In this document: positions 28,264-39,265 of the stretch, in pieces
Layout of the letters: every line of letters starts with the position of its first letter
Position numbering within the stretch: position 1 is the stretch's first letter
From: Mugil cephalus
Lineage: Eukaryota; Chordata; Actinopteri; Mugiliformes; Mugilidae
DNA length: 64,000 nt
Assembly: GCF_022458985.1 (NCBI RefSeq)
Contig: NC_061773.1
Span: 4,160,001 to 4,224,000, forward strand
Direction of reading: 5' to 3'
The notes under the pieces: generated by a model
Seen by the model: the letters and a program-made list of their open reading frames with translations, nothing else
What the model was told of the DNA's origin: nothing
The model's database searches: none
Program-made: the position numbers and the translations under genes

Positions 28264-28862
28264 TCCATGAACCCTCCTAATTATATAGAACTGTGCCACG
28301 GCTGAGAGGGTGAATGTGTGGACTCGTGCTAATCAGCAGATCATCACTGGGACAAACAAAGACTATTCACCTTCCTTGAAGATTCACTGACTGGACACCA
28401 ATTTTAAGAGGACCCAAACATCTTTATATCTTTGAAACTGGACCTAAAACATTCATTACAGAAATGCTGCTGCAGACATGTCCTGTTGTCACTTCAGTGT
28501 GGTATAGTCTCAGCATTCAGATGCATCGTTACTGACTCCAGCTGGAATGAAGCGCTGCATGATTACTCTCCAGAGTCCTTTATGTGCCACTAACTTGATA
28601 TTGTATGTTGAATTATATGTACATATATATGTTGAGTTATATATGTTATGTATAAAGAATCACTAATAGAATTTAAAGAGCCCTTCAGTTCATTCATTTT
28701 ATAACCTAATATTTACTTTCTACTAAACTATGAGAGTAACGGACGTGTAGTCTTTTTGTTTTTATGTTTTTTATAAAGCCTACACATCAGATTTATATTA
28801 TAATTTAAATAGACGTTGAGATGTGGCATACTGTAGGAAAACTGTAGTCGTACAGATTTTCA

Positions 28863-28868
28863 AATAAA
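28863..28868 (+). terminator. Poly(A) signal of the guca1 gene (AATAAA)
   Basis: AATAAA lies 600 bp after the stop in an AT-rich 3' UTR and is the first canonical hexamer on the strand that I noticed. Confidence 0.55.
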
Positions 28869-29429
28869 AAACAACAATAATTTCATCAAACTTGTTCAAA
28901 TTTCTTTCTTAATTCTTCTTAATTAGCCTAGGATTTGATACAAGTCTCTAAGACCGCTTTCATGACGGTGTCCATTTCTATGCTGCAACTAAGAATTATT
29001 TAAAACTCTGAGAATGCCGAAAAATAATATTCTGTTCTCCAGTTATCTGCAGGTTGGGACTTTCCTAAATCAAGACCAGATTTCTGCATCAGATCAGTTT
29101 CTATTAATGTCAAATCTGTTTGTTCTGAGCATGCAGGTGTTCAAAGATATAAATCAAATATATTTCTGTCACATTTAAGTTAATACAAGCAGCCATAGAT
29201 GAGGCAGAAATTCACCCTGAGTAACCAAACACTGAGCAAGAATCATTACAGACAGGAGGTACACAGCAAACCGACATCAACACCATCAGAATTCATTTCA
29301 ACATCTTTAAAGTGTCTATAGGGGTCCACGCCAGGAAGTGTTAATTTGACTCTTTTTGAAGAATTGGTATATTAATACTCTCAAAGTGTTATTGACGCTT
29401 CTTCTATTTAAATTTTTTTTTTTTAAAAA
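28869..29429. other. Spacer, no gene seen
   Basis: AT-rich. The segment near 29335-29395 (agtgttaatttgactctttt, tactctcaaagtgtta) resembles the end of a fish TIR element. Similar text (gagagttaatgtg, agagtaaaattaactct) recurs at 31150-31270. The two could be ends of one disrupted element, but this is weak. Confidence 0.35.
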
Positions 29430-30340
29430 AAAACAGTGCTAGCAAGGAGGTCTTGTTACATTGCAGTCGTTGTAAGCATAGCCAGGCAGGGCAGGAGTAT
29501 AAAGAGGAGGGGGGCCTTTCCTCCACCAAGCAAGTATAGACAGATGAGCCGCCCAGTAATACATTTTAAATTTGATTCATTAAATTTGGTAAAGCAAATC
29601 CTTCAGCATTATTTAGGCTTACACAGATGTTTTTGGTCAGCTGTGTAGTTCCAGAGAAAAGGTACAATAATCGAATCTAATTGTTTAAAGTAATACTTAG
29701 CAATGTAACATGGAAGAGAATGAAGGAGATGTAGGAAATGTGGCAGCGCAATCATCTTAATTGCATTAATCTTAACTACAAGAGAGATAGGAAGAGTCTT
29801 GCTTTGTTTAAGTTGTTCAACTTTATTATGCCAATTCTTTTGTAAAACGGTTTTTGTGACAGTTATACCAACAAATTAGAAGTCTTTGAATCCTTTTTTA
29901 AAAGGATAGACTCTATATATGTCATATTAACTTCGTTAGAGATTGGCATTAACTCACTCTTATCCCAGTTAACAGAAAATCCAGAGAATCCGCCAAAGTT
30001 TTTAAAGTCAAAAGATGAGGTATGGAGGCTTGAGGATGAGAGATGAATAAGAGAATGTCATCCGCGTACAACAAAATAGGATGTTCTTGTCCATGAATGT
30101 TGACAGGAGATATTAGACGACTTTGTCTAATACTAACTCCTAACGGTTCTATAATAATTGAAAACAGGAAAGGGGAAAGGAGGCATCCCTGATGGGTGCC
30201 ACGACTGATTGCAAAAAGGGATGATATATTTTGGTTGCTTATGACAGAGGCAGCTGGATGTGAATAGATAAGCTCAATCCACTTCATAAAGGAGGGTCCG
30301 AAACTGATATTTTTTAGTGTAAACAACATACATGGCCATT
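29430..30340 (-). mobile_element. L1-like LINE remnant (reverse transcriptase and downstream part)
   Basis: The minus-strand frame 30329-29949 carries reverse transcriptase motifs: FGPSFMKWIELIYS, SRGTHQGCLLSPFLF and the catalytic box LLYADDILLF. Beyond it the reading continues with frameshifts and stops into text typical of L1 ORF2 after the RT domain (KVEQLKQSKTLPISLVVKIN, MIALPHFLHLL). It is 5'-truncated and frameshifted, so inactive. Confidence 0.85.
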
Positions 30341-30511
30341 CTTCTTCTAGTTAAAATTTAACACTTCTCATCACTAACCAGCATTAGTTTCTCTCAACTC
30401 TAATATATAGTGTTAGATATCGTTAACTACTTCAACTATAAATATTTTTCGGTTACATATTACATGTAAAATAGATTATGATAAAATAACGAGGCCATGT
30501 TAAACTTAAAA

Positions 30512-31095
30512 CGTTTATTTTAAAATGCACCACAGCAACAAATACAAAAAACATTTAAATCATATAACTGTTTGCCACTTTACATCAAATTTTCCACATA
30601 CTTTGTTCCCAAACATCAGGTAAAATAAGAGAATGAGTCCAGTAGCTCCTACAGCAGGCGATGAACAGAGGTACCAGGTCACAGCAGCCTGCAGCAGCTC
30701 AGTAAAGTTGTACCCAGCTAACTTTACCACCATTACTGTCTGGTTAGTCTCTATCAACTTTACCAATATTTTTATGAAGAAGACAGAAAGCTCCCAAATA
30801 ATGGATCTGAACAGCTGTAATAGTCGACTTATGTTAACTGTGTAATTGTCCATGAATCAACATTGACTGACTTTAGCATGACTGAAGAAACGTTGGCAAA
30901 AGTCAGTCTGGTGTTTGGTGTTTCTATACAACGTGGTACGGGTCATATGAGAACAGTAAATATAACATCAAAAATGACATTATAGACAAAACTAATCACT
31001 TTTACTCACCAGACAAAGCTTTCCATCAGTAAAAGTCAGTCGGTAGTTCTCAGGATGACTGTCCAGGTAGAGGTATAATAAAGGGGCGGGGCTAA
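30512..31095 (-). CDS. Unrecognised small two-exon gene; 97-residue two-TM protein
   Basis: I do not recognise this protein. The coding frame is 30853-30560 (97 residues, start MDNYTVNISRLLQLF). Two hydrophobic stretches, about residues 11-34 and 57-82 (the second includes GATGLILLFYLMFGN), suggest an integral membrane protein; NIS and NFT are possible glycosylation sites. Gene-like features surround it. An AATAAA on the minus strand lies at 30517-30512, 43 bp after the stop. An acceptor tttcttcag lies about 40 bp before the ATG. A strong donor (TTTGTCTG/gtgagt, 31010/31009) ends a probable 5' UTR exon of about 80 bp, and upstream of that are a GC box (31083-31092) and a TATA-like ttattata. 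A short upstream ORF (MESFVC...) would precede the main start. No transposon match is evident. It could still be a chance ORF in repeat-derived DNA. Confidence 0.45.
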
Positions 31096-31110
31096 TAAAT
31101 GAACACCTGA
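31083..31110 (-). promoter_or_regulatory. GC box and TATA-like element of the small membrane-protein gene
   Basis: On the minus strand, ccccgcccc is followed within a few bases by ttattata, then about 60-70 bp of probable leader and a canonical splice donor. This is inferred only from spacing. Confidence 0.35.
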
Positions 31111-32814
31111 GGTGTTATATTCAGGTTCAGAGCTCGTAGTAGAAATGAAGAGAGTTAATGTGTTGAACTGACACTTCAACAAACATATTTTGACACCAAC
31201 TATTTGTCCTCAGAGAGTTATATATAACAAATTTAACTCTACAAAATAAGAGTAAAATTAACTCTACTCTTGCTAAAAGTTCGCCAACACCAGAATTTCA
31301 ACTCCACAGCATTTGTTGTGTAGTAAGACAGCGCCAAGATTTCATTGAGTTTTTTTTTTTTTTTTTTTAATTTATTACTCAAATAGTTAGAACATCTTGA
31401 AAGTAAAATTAGAGTTAAAAACTCAAATTTTCCTAACAAACAATGACCCCACAAGGCACGTGAAGTCCTCGATGGGAGAATATGTGATGACTTTCTGGCA
31501 CAATCATGTCCAACCATTTTGGCTCATGGGGTTCAACACGTTACTGTTCATCTGAAGAGAGTTTGAGATCTTGAACTTAGTGGCCTTAAGACAAAGTTAT
31601 TTCCCAAAAAGTCAGTTAACATAAACCTAACTGAGGTGATGGAACAAGTCCTCACACTATTTACATATACACCTACACATCAAACAACAAAAAGATGAAT
31701 TCCATATCAAACGGGGCGTAATGGAGTTTTCCAATGTTTCTGTTATTATTTCTGCAGTAATATAAAGCATTTAATTCAGCTGCATTCAAAGTTTTGAAAA
31801 TGTATAGCAGTAAAATATATACATTTTCACTTTGAAACAAAGTAGAAAACTTAAAATATACAAGTAAAGAAGGTTAAAATTTAACTTAAGTACACGACTT
31901 GAGCCGTTTTGTTTAATTTTGTTTGCGTGCTTCTTAAGTGCCTCAGGGTGTCAGCCATTGCATGTGTCTGTAAAATCACCTACATCTGTGATGCTGCAGG
32001 CGGTTTACATTAAAGAAGCTCAAATTGATCCAAATTAACGAGCACACGCCTTCCAGCCTTCTATGTCACCCCAGGACACAAAACAAGATTAGCATCACAG
32101 CGGGGGCAACAGGTTCATTATTCATATTAATCTGAAACCAGGAAAAAAATAAAGACACGGGTGCGAACAGGACACACGTTCTCCAAAGCACTGAGTGGTT
32201 TCAGGGAGTGGTTTGTTGTTGTGTCTCCCGTTAGTGACGGGATCATCACCAAACGGCCATCTGACTTGTGCCAACAGTGTACCACTTTGCGTATGTGTAT
32301 TGTTCTTTTTCTTTTTTCGGAACACTCCCACTCCACCAACAGACAAATGGGAGCTAAAAATAGCGGTTCAAAGCATACGACTTGTGAAATTTGAGGGCTT
32401 GAATAAATGAGTAAGTTAGAAGTAAGTACGACAAGAAACAAGATGAAAAAATGAAAATGTATCATAAATACAAGCGAGTTATACCTTTTTAGTTATTCTG
32501 ATGGGACAAAACGCACATGACATCCTTCTCAAGATATGTAAGGTATGTTAGATTAGATTATTAGATCGATAATTGTCAGTATGCATTAAAAAAATAAAAG
32601 AGAAAAACAAATAGTCTACATTCCCGATTAACACTAATTTCTGATTATTTTAATTTGAACTAAATACGCGGTTTAAAACTCAATCTGTTCAGTGTTGTGA
32701 GTCTGGTGGGAAAACAGCTACCTGTCCACATGCTTGGTGAAAAACGATCACACCAGCTGCTCTGAAGAAAAAAAAAAGGTGTGTCACCGGCATGACGTCA
32801 CGGCCGTACCTGAG
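31111..32814. other. Spacer upstream of irf6, no gene seen
   Basis: AT-rich sequence with T/A runs near 31350. Open frames at 32122-32465 on both strands have no protein-like features. Conserved irf6 enhancers could lie here but cannot be seen from one sequence. Confidence 0.4.
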
Positions 32815-33070
32815 TTTCGGTGAGGAGAGGGGGAAGGACCGGACCGAGTGAGGGAAAAAAACACCAGCTCTTCGCGGTCCGATCGAGATAAAACACTTTT
32901 CCTCTTGTTATCGTCTGTCGGCTCCGTCGCGCCGATCGTCGGGTGGCTCCGTTCAGGGTGGATTTGTGAGGAGTTTTGGAGGAAAAGGGCGGTTTTGATT
33001 CCCAGCTGCTAGTGAACACAGGCCGACCAGGGGGAAAAAAACCCGACTTCCTGCTTTGGCTCTGCCACAG
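32815..33070 (+). promoter_or_regulatory. irf6 promoter region and 5' UTR exon
   Basis: CpG-rich block (ggtccgatcgag, ctccgtcgcgccgatcgtcg) ending in a canonical donor, CTGCCACAG followed by gtatttc, at 33070/33071. The coding exon's acceptor (ggttcag) is at 33396, five bases before the ATG. The start of transcription is not determined. Confidence 0.55.
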
Positions 33071-33401
33071 GTATTTCTGCCTTTATCTATTGTCGCGTTT
33101 TGCTTAATCTGCTTGTGTTTTTTGTGTTTGTTTTGGATTATTGTTATTCTCGTTCTCATATATAAATAATGTTAAACATGTCATATAAACCCCAGTGTGG
33201 AAAATAGTCACAGCTGTCAGAGTGAACCCGTGCAACTTTTTTTTTTTTTTGAAAATCCGGACGCGCAGGATTGCGTAGTGTTGCAGTCTTGTTGGCAGCC
33301 GAGTGAGCCAATTATCCATCGTCGTTTGGGACATTATTCACATTCACATTATTCAAAGTTCATATTTGACCGACTGGTTCGTGTTTTCTGGTTCAGTCAC
33401 C

Positions 33402-36400
33402 ATGTCGGTCACCCCTCGACGCGTGCGCCTGAAGCCCTGGCTGGTCGCTCAGGTGGACAGCGGCCGATACCCGGGTCTGGTGTGGCTCGACCGTGAGGCC
33501 ATGCGCTTCCAGATCCCATGGAAACACGCCACACGACACACACCCCAACACGAGGACGAGGACACCATATTTAAGGTAAAAGGCTCTTTGGGTGAACGTT
33601 TGTTGGATTGTCTGCTGGTCCTGAGACAGAACCTGGAAATGCAAACAGTTTGAATGGGACTGTCACAAAGTTTATTTTATATTGGTACAAGTTAACCATT
33701 CTGGTTCAAACAAATATTCATGCAGAAACAGAGTCTATATTTATATTTATGTATATGTGTTGATTTTGTTACACGCCTCCATTTGGTTTCTATCATCAGG
33801 AAAATTCATGGGATCCTCAGTTCAGAGTAAACACGGGCCTTGTATTGTGTTATTAGACTTGATGCTCAATATAGTGTTTATTTTTTTGTGTGACATTGTG
33901 TGCAGATATTTTGTCTTCACCTTTCCATATACCTCCAAAATTAGATGGATCTAAAAAGTCATGTCAAATGAAACTGTCTGCTTTTAGCTCCTGCTTTTCG
34001 CAATTCTTCCAAAACATTGTCTTCTTTGGTTATTTTTTCAAAACTTCTAATCTAAATCATCATTTGGTAAAAAAACAAGACAAATGTGTGCATCCGTCTA
34101 TATAGCACGGTGATATTGATACTTCTGCTCTATGCGCTCCTCCAGGCATGGGCTGTGGAGACTGGGAAGTTCCAGGAGGGAGTTGACGAACCTGATCCTG
34201 CGAAGTGGAAAGCCCAGCTCCGATGCGCCCTGAACAAAAGCAGAGAGTTCAAGCTCATCTACGATGGCACCAAAGAGGTTCCCTTGAATCCGTTGAAGAT
34301 TTACGTGGTCTGCGACATCCCGCAGCCCCTCAGCAACCAGAGTAAGTCAGAGCTGTTTTTACATGGCTGACGTTCTTCAGACTCGGCACATCTTTACTTC
34401 ACTTCGCAATGTTTGCCATCTTGTAATGCTGCCTCCAACCCCACAGCTCCTTCAGACCCTGGTTCTTGGACTCCCCATGACGACGACGATGATATTCCAG
34501 ACACCCCGGAGTCTCTGCCTCAGTACCCTTCCAACGGTGAAGGACTTTTTCTAAACTATTTCTATTTTTGTGGCAATCCACCAAGGATCAAAGCCACACA
34601 GCGTGATTGCTTTTAATAATGAGTAAATTCTTCCCTCATTTAGGCACCAGCCCCCCTCCTCTCATTATGTGGTCTCCGATGAGTTCAGGGTCACCCATGC
34701 AGCCTTCCAGTTGTCCCCCTTCAAACGAAGGCTGGCTCAAAGAGGAGCCTGTTAAAGTTTGGCCTAAAGAAGAGCCGGTAGATATGGAGATGCAGCCCAC
34801 ACCTCTGGCCGACATGACCCCAGCTTCTCTACCCGATCCCTCGATGCAGCCCCCGCCTCTGTCGGACGCCCTGTTTGCCTCTCCAGAAATGTGGATCAGT
34901 TCCCTCCCAAGTGAGCAGTTTGTTCGTTTAAAAAATCCTGAAACTGACCAAAAACGGACAGAATTAAAGCAACAGCTCATGTATTCCTGTTCCCCAGTCA
35001 GTGCATTTAGATTGTTTGGGGAGTAATCCACCAATTTTTTCTTTAAATTATCATGATGAGATAGGCAGTATAACTATTAGTATCAGTCAAATAATCCATT
35101 ATATAAGTGACCAAAAGCAACTTTTGTGTGAACTAATTATTCCTTAAGCAACTTTTCAAGCAAAAATGCCAAACATTTACTGCTACTCTTCATTTTAAAT
35201 ATCACATACTCAACATGTTGGGTGTTGGAGAAGGAGAAACAAACATCTAAGAATTAAATTTTCTGTTCTTTCAAACCTGTTCAGTTCTTCTAGTTTTTAT
35301 ATTTATGGACAATAAATGTGTTAATTGTGAAAATAACCATCAGAAATTGAAATGTCGCTATTGAAAGAATGCACAGTGCACAGACATGCTCTTAGTTAAA
35401 TTAAACCAGTACGGTGAAGACACTTGCATATTTACTGTAACTTTGTGCTTTCGGATGCTCTGTCCCTTTAAACCGAAGCCTTTCTTCAGGCACGCCTCTA
35501 ATTTGCCTACCTTCACCTCTGACGCAGTGACAGACCTGGAGGTGCAGTTCCTGTACAGAGGGAAGGAGATGGGTCCCACAGTAACCGTCAGCAACCCCCA
35601 GGGCTGCCGGCTGTTCTACGGAGACCTGGGGCCCATGGTCAACCAGGAAGAGCTGTTCGGCCCCGTGAACCTGGAACAGCTGCGCTTTCCAACCACGGAG
35701 CACATTGCCAACGACAAGCAGAGGGTCTTCACTAGCCGCCTGCTGGACGTGATGGACAGAGGCCTAATCCTGGAGGTCAGCGGGCACGACATCTATGCGG
35801 TCCGTCTCTGCCAGTGTAAGGTGTACTGGTCCGGCCCCTGCGCTCCGAACCCAGCTGCACCGAACCTCATAGAGAGACAGAGGAAGATCAAACTCTTCTG
35901 TCTGGAGTCTTTTCTCAGCGGTGAGTAATGGTCATAAAATTGACTTAGATTAGAGATTATTTTTTTATCAAGGAAATGATTTGAATCACTTTCTTTTGGG
36001 TGATGTGCAGGTGTGATAGCCCACCAGCGTGGCCAGACGCCAAGCCCCCCTCAGTTTGAAATCAGCCTGTGCTTCGGAGAGGAGTGGCCTGATGGCAGAC
36101 CCAGAGAGAGGAAACTTATCATGGTTCAGGTGAGGAACTGTTGACCTCTTTTATAAAATGTTTTTGTGACCCTCAATGGGCATTTAACCTGTATAATCCT
36201 TCATACCTTAGACCTCCCTAGTACATAAAATGTATGATTTTTTTAAAGTTCATGTTGGTTATGTTAGTGAAAAAGTAGGTTATATACTTGGCAACAATTG
36301 TTGCGTTTATTGTTTTTTTTTTTTTTTTTTTTATTGCATTTCAGGGTTTCATTTTCATTTGCACATTTCCCTTCATTGCACTGTGAGATGTCAACATCTG

Positions 36401-37390
36401 GGCATCTTCCTATTCAGCTTGGTAGTCTACTGTGGGGGAATCACTAGTATCAAGTGATATTGTACGTCCCTTGGGGGTTTGGGGTTGTGTAGAAAAAAAA
36501 ACAACTAATACAGAATAAACACTTAAAACCTATCCTATCATAAAACTTATCATAACACTTGGCATGACTGTGTTACGCAAGCGGCAACACATGTTGCTTA
36601 TATTTACCAAAAACATGCACAAAGACATATAGTTCACATCATATATCAGTAGTAGACCCTTTTAAGTATGCTTGTTGAAAATATTTTAGTTATACCATTA
36701 CATTAAGGTATTTTACCTACTCCCTCTTGTAAAAGTTTGAGGTGGACATTTCCTTCCGGAGGTAAGTAAAGAGGCCTAGTGATGTGACCATTCACACTAG
36801 CTACATGATATTGATATAAGTTATAGGAGACACCCTATTCTTTCATTTTAAAACTTTAATTAGCTACTCAAAGTCAAACTTAAAAAAAAAAAAAAAGAAG
36901 TGTGGCAACTATTGTTGCCAGTGGGATTAAATGGGTTAATCCATTAAGTGAAGTTAATTTTCTAATTGACTCAGACTTCTTAGCTAGCTGAACTCTCTAC
37001 TTATGCATTAGGCTGCTGTGTAGCTTTTTACGGTACAGTTTATGACTTTGCTACAAATTAAACCTCAGCATTGTGGATAATCTAAAAGCCATAAAATAAT
37101 TTTTATGTTTTAGTTGCCTGCAGTGACTTTGACCCTCCTTCATCCCGCAGGTTATTCCAGTGGTGGCCCGGATGATAAGTGAGATGTTTTCTGGTGACAA
37201 CACACGGTCGTTTGACAGCGGCAGCGTCCGTCTGCAGATTTCAATCCCAGACATCAAAGACAACATAGTGACCCACCTAAAGCAGCTGTACTGCCTGCTG
37301 CAGACCCACCAGGGGCAGGACGGCTGGACGTTGCCCCCCGGCCCAGGCTTGAACATCGTCCAGGCCCTGCAGGCTCACACTGTGAACTAA
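33402..37390 (+). CDS. irf6: irf6, interferon regulatory factor 6
   Basis: Nuclear transcription factor of epithelial differentiation and craniofacial development. Coding exons: 33402-33575, 34146-34341, 34447-34536, 34644-34910, 35528-35920, 36011-36129, 37151-37390. They join in frame to 492 residues, slightly longer than the ~467 of human. The N-terminal DNA-binding domain (residues about 1-120) has the Trp cluster ([52 protein letters not shown]) and the DNA-contact motif RCALNKS. A Ser/Pro-rich, acidic linker follows, with [12 protein letters not shown] and [15 protein letters not shown]. The IRF-association domain starts near residue 242 ([64 protein letters not shown]). These strings pick IRF6 over IRF5. 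The start CACCATGT has a good Kozak context. A broken copy of exon 7 lies 3.4 kb downstream. Confidence 0.97.
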
Positions 37391-38174
37391 CATCTATCTG
37401 TATATTTCACCCTGCTACTAAGAGTTATCTACTGTTAGCAAAGAAGTACTTATGTGTGATCATATTTAGAAGTGTCCACAATATACTGTAGGACTCGTAT
37501 CCTGTCCGGCTTCTCTCTGAGCTTGTCTGTACATAAAAGTTGCACATTTTATTCTGGATTTGGCGCAGGAACCGTAGACCGATGTAGCAGCTGCATGGGC
37601 CAAAGTCCTGCTTGCTGCAAGGGAACATTTAACGTAGTTAATGAGTTACAGATATTGCTCTGTGCCTTATTTGACCAGAACGGGTCACTGATTGCCAGTC
37701 TTTCTTCCCTAAAGTTGTTTTTTTCGCAAAACAGGGCTAAATCTTTGACATTTGACCTGTAATATTCTCTATGCAACACATCAGTCACTGGATTTGTATA
37801 TTTTAGAAAATTATCAGTAAATGTGAATTAAAGTGTACATGGGATATGCATTTTTCTACAGCTTATAGATGACTATATAGCCCAACTGTCTTTGTCATGT
37901 AATTGTGTTTACTTTTTAAGTCATTCTCTTTCTAGCATGTAGGAGTTTTATTGTCTTCAGCTGGCAATTTTATTATTTTTTTCCACACCACATATTTTTT
38001 TTTGAATTCATATCATTTAATTTTAAGCCATTTTTCAGTCATTTAACCAGATAACATTCAGCTACATGGGTCTCTTTTTTTCTTATTTAATGGATGCATT
38101 GCACTTTGGGTGCTGAATTATGTTTTATGGCTTGTTGAATGTATTTACCCTGCGACTGCACGTTATATTTTATC

Positions 38175-38180
38175 AATAAA
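38175..38180 (+). terminator. irf6 poly(A) signal (AATAAA)
   Basis: tatcAATAAAaat lies 785 bp after the irf6 stop and is followed by a T-rich tract. Confidence 0.7.
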
Positions 38181-38779
38181 AATACTGAGATAACTTGTCT
38201 TTTTGATTGAACTTGATTTTTCTTTCTTTTTTTTCTTTTAATGAAATATTTTAACAACTCCCAAGCAAACTTATCTCAGGACACAAAATGCCTGCTTACA
38301 TTTGTCAGTACCATTTGATGTAACATATTATTATAACAGTGGTGCCCACCTTTGTGGTGAATTTGTCATTTCCAAAAGGCGTTTATAAAGGCTACTGGAC
38401 TTGTAGATGTTCTTGTAGACATTTTGCCGATTCATCTGAGTAGCTTCTTCAGTTCTGAGAGACTCGTGGGAAGTTGAGGTTAAAAGGAAAAAATCCATCA
38501 GAAGCCAGAAACTGGTGCCACTAATAGCTAATAACGGCTTACCTGTCATCAAGGAGGGGCACTGTTGTGCCTAAAACACTTTCTCTGTGAATGGTGCTCA
38601 AACGAAGCCATTGTCAGGTTGTCTTTTAAATTCATTTCATTTGCTCTACCATCATCTGTCTGCACTTTTACACCCCCTCTGTCTTTCCTTCAACCACTTT
38701 TCATCCCATCTCCTCTCCTCTTTTCATCCCATTCCCTACGAACACTATGCAAGCTTTCAAAGAACTTAAGTGGTAACAG

Positions 38780-39265
38780 TTATTTTTATTGATTAACAAA
38801 ATGCAGTGAATGAACAGAAGAGAAGTTCAAATCAAATCAATATTTGATGTCACCATCCTCTGTGTTCAAGGCAGCATCAGTTCTTCTAGGTACTTGCACA
38901 CAGTTGTTGAAGGACAACATCTCTCCAAACATCTTGGAGAACTAACCACAGATCTTCTGTGGATGTTGACTTCCTCAAATTCTTCTGTCTCTTCTTGTAA
39001 TCCCAAACACACTCCATGATGTTAAGATCGGGGCTCTGTGGGGCCATGACATCACTTCCAGGACTTCTTGTTCTTTACTCTGAAGATAGTTCTTAATGAC
39101 CTTGGCTGTATGTTTGGGATCTTTGTTATGCTGCAGAATAAATGTGGGGCCAGTCATACTCCTCCCTGAAGGTACTTCATGATGGGTAAGTTTCTGCCTG
39201 TATTTCTCACCATTAATCCTGACCCCATTTTGCAGAAATGCAGCCCCAAACTTGCAGGAACCTCC
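38780..39265 (-). mobile_element. Tc1-like transposon remnant
   Basis: Read on the minus strand this gives Tc1-type transposase text: FGAAFLQNGVRINGEKYRQ, ILQHNKDPKHTAKVIKNYLQ, KEQEVLEVMSWPHRAP. It ends with frameshifts and a damaged DPKHT/PDLN region. The element is cut at about 39265, exactly where an inverted-repeat arm starts. Inactive. Confidence 0.85.

Noticed and set aside
29949-30329. Possible independent reverse transcriptase gene
   Set aside because: The LYADDILLF frame is truncated at both ends and continues into frameshifted L1-like text, so it is a dead LINE copy and not a domesticated gene.
34636-35034. 132-codon minus frame over irf6 exon 5
   Set aside because: Antisense shadow of the proline-rich irf6 exon; no independent splice or promoter signals.
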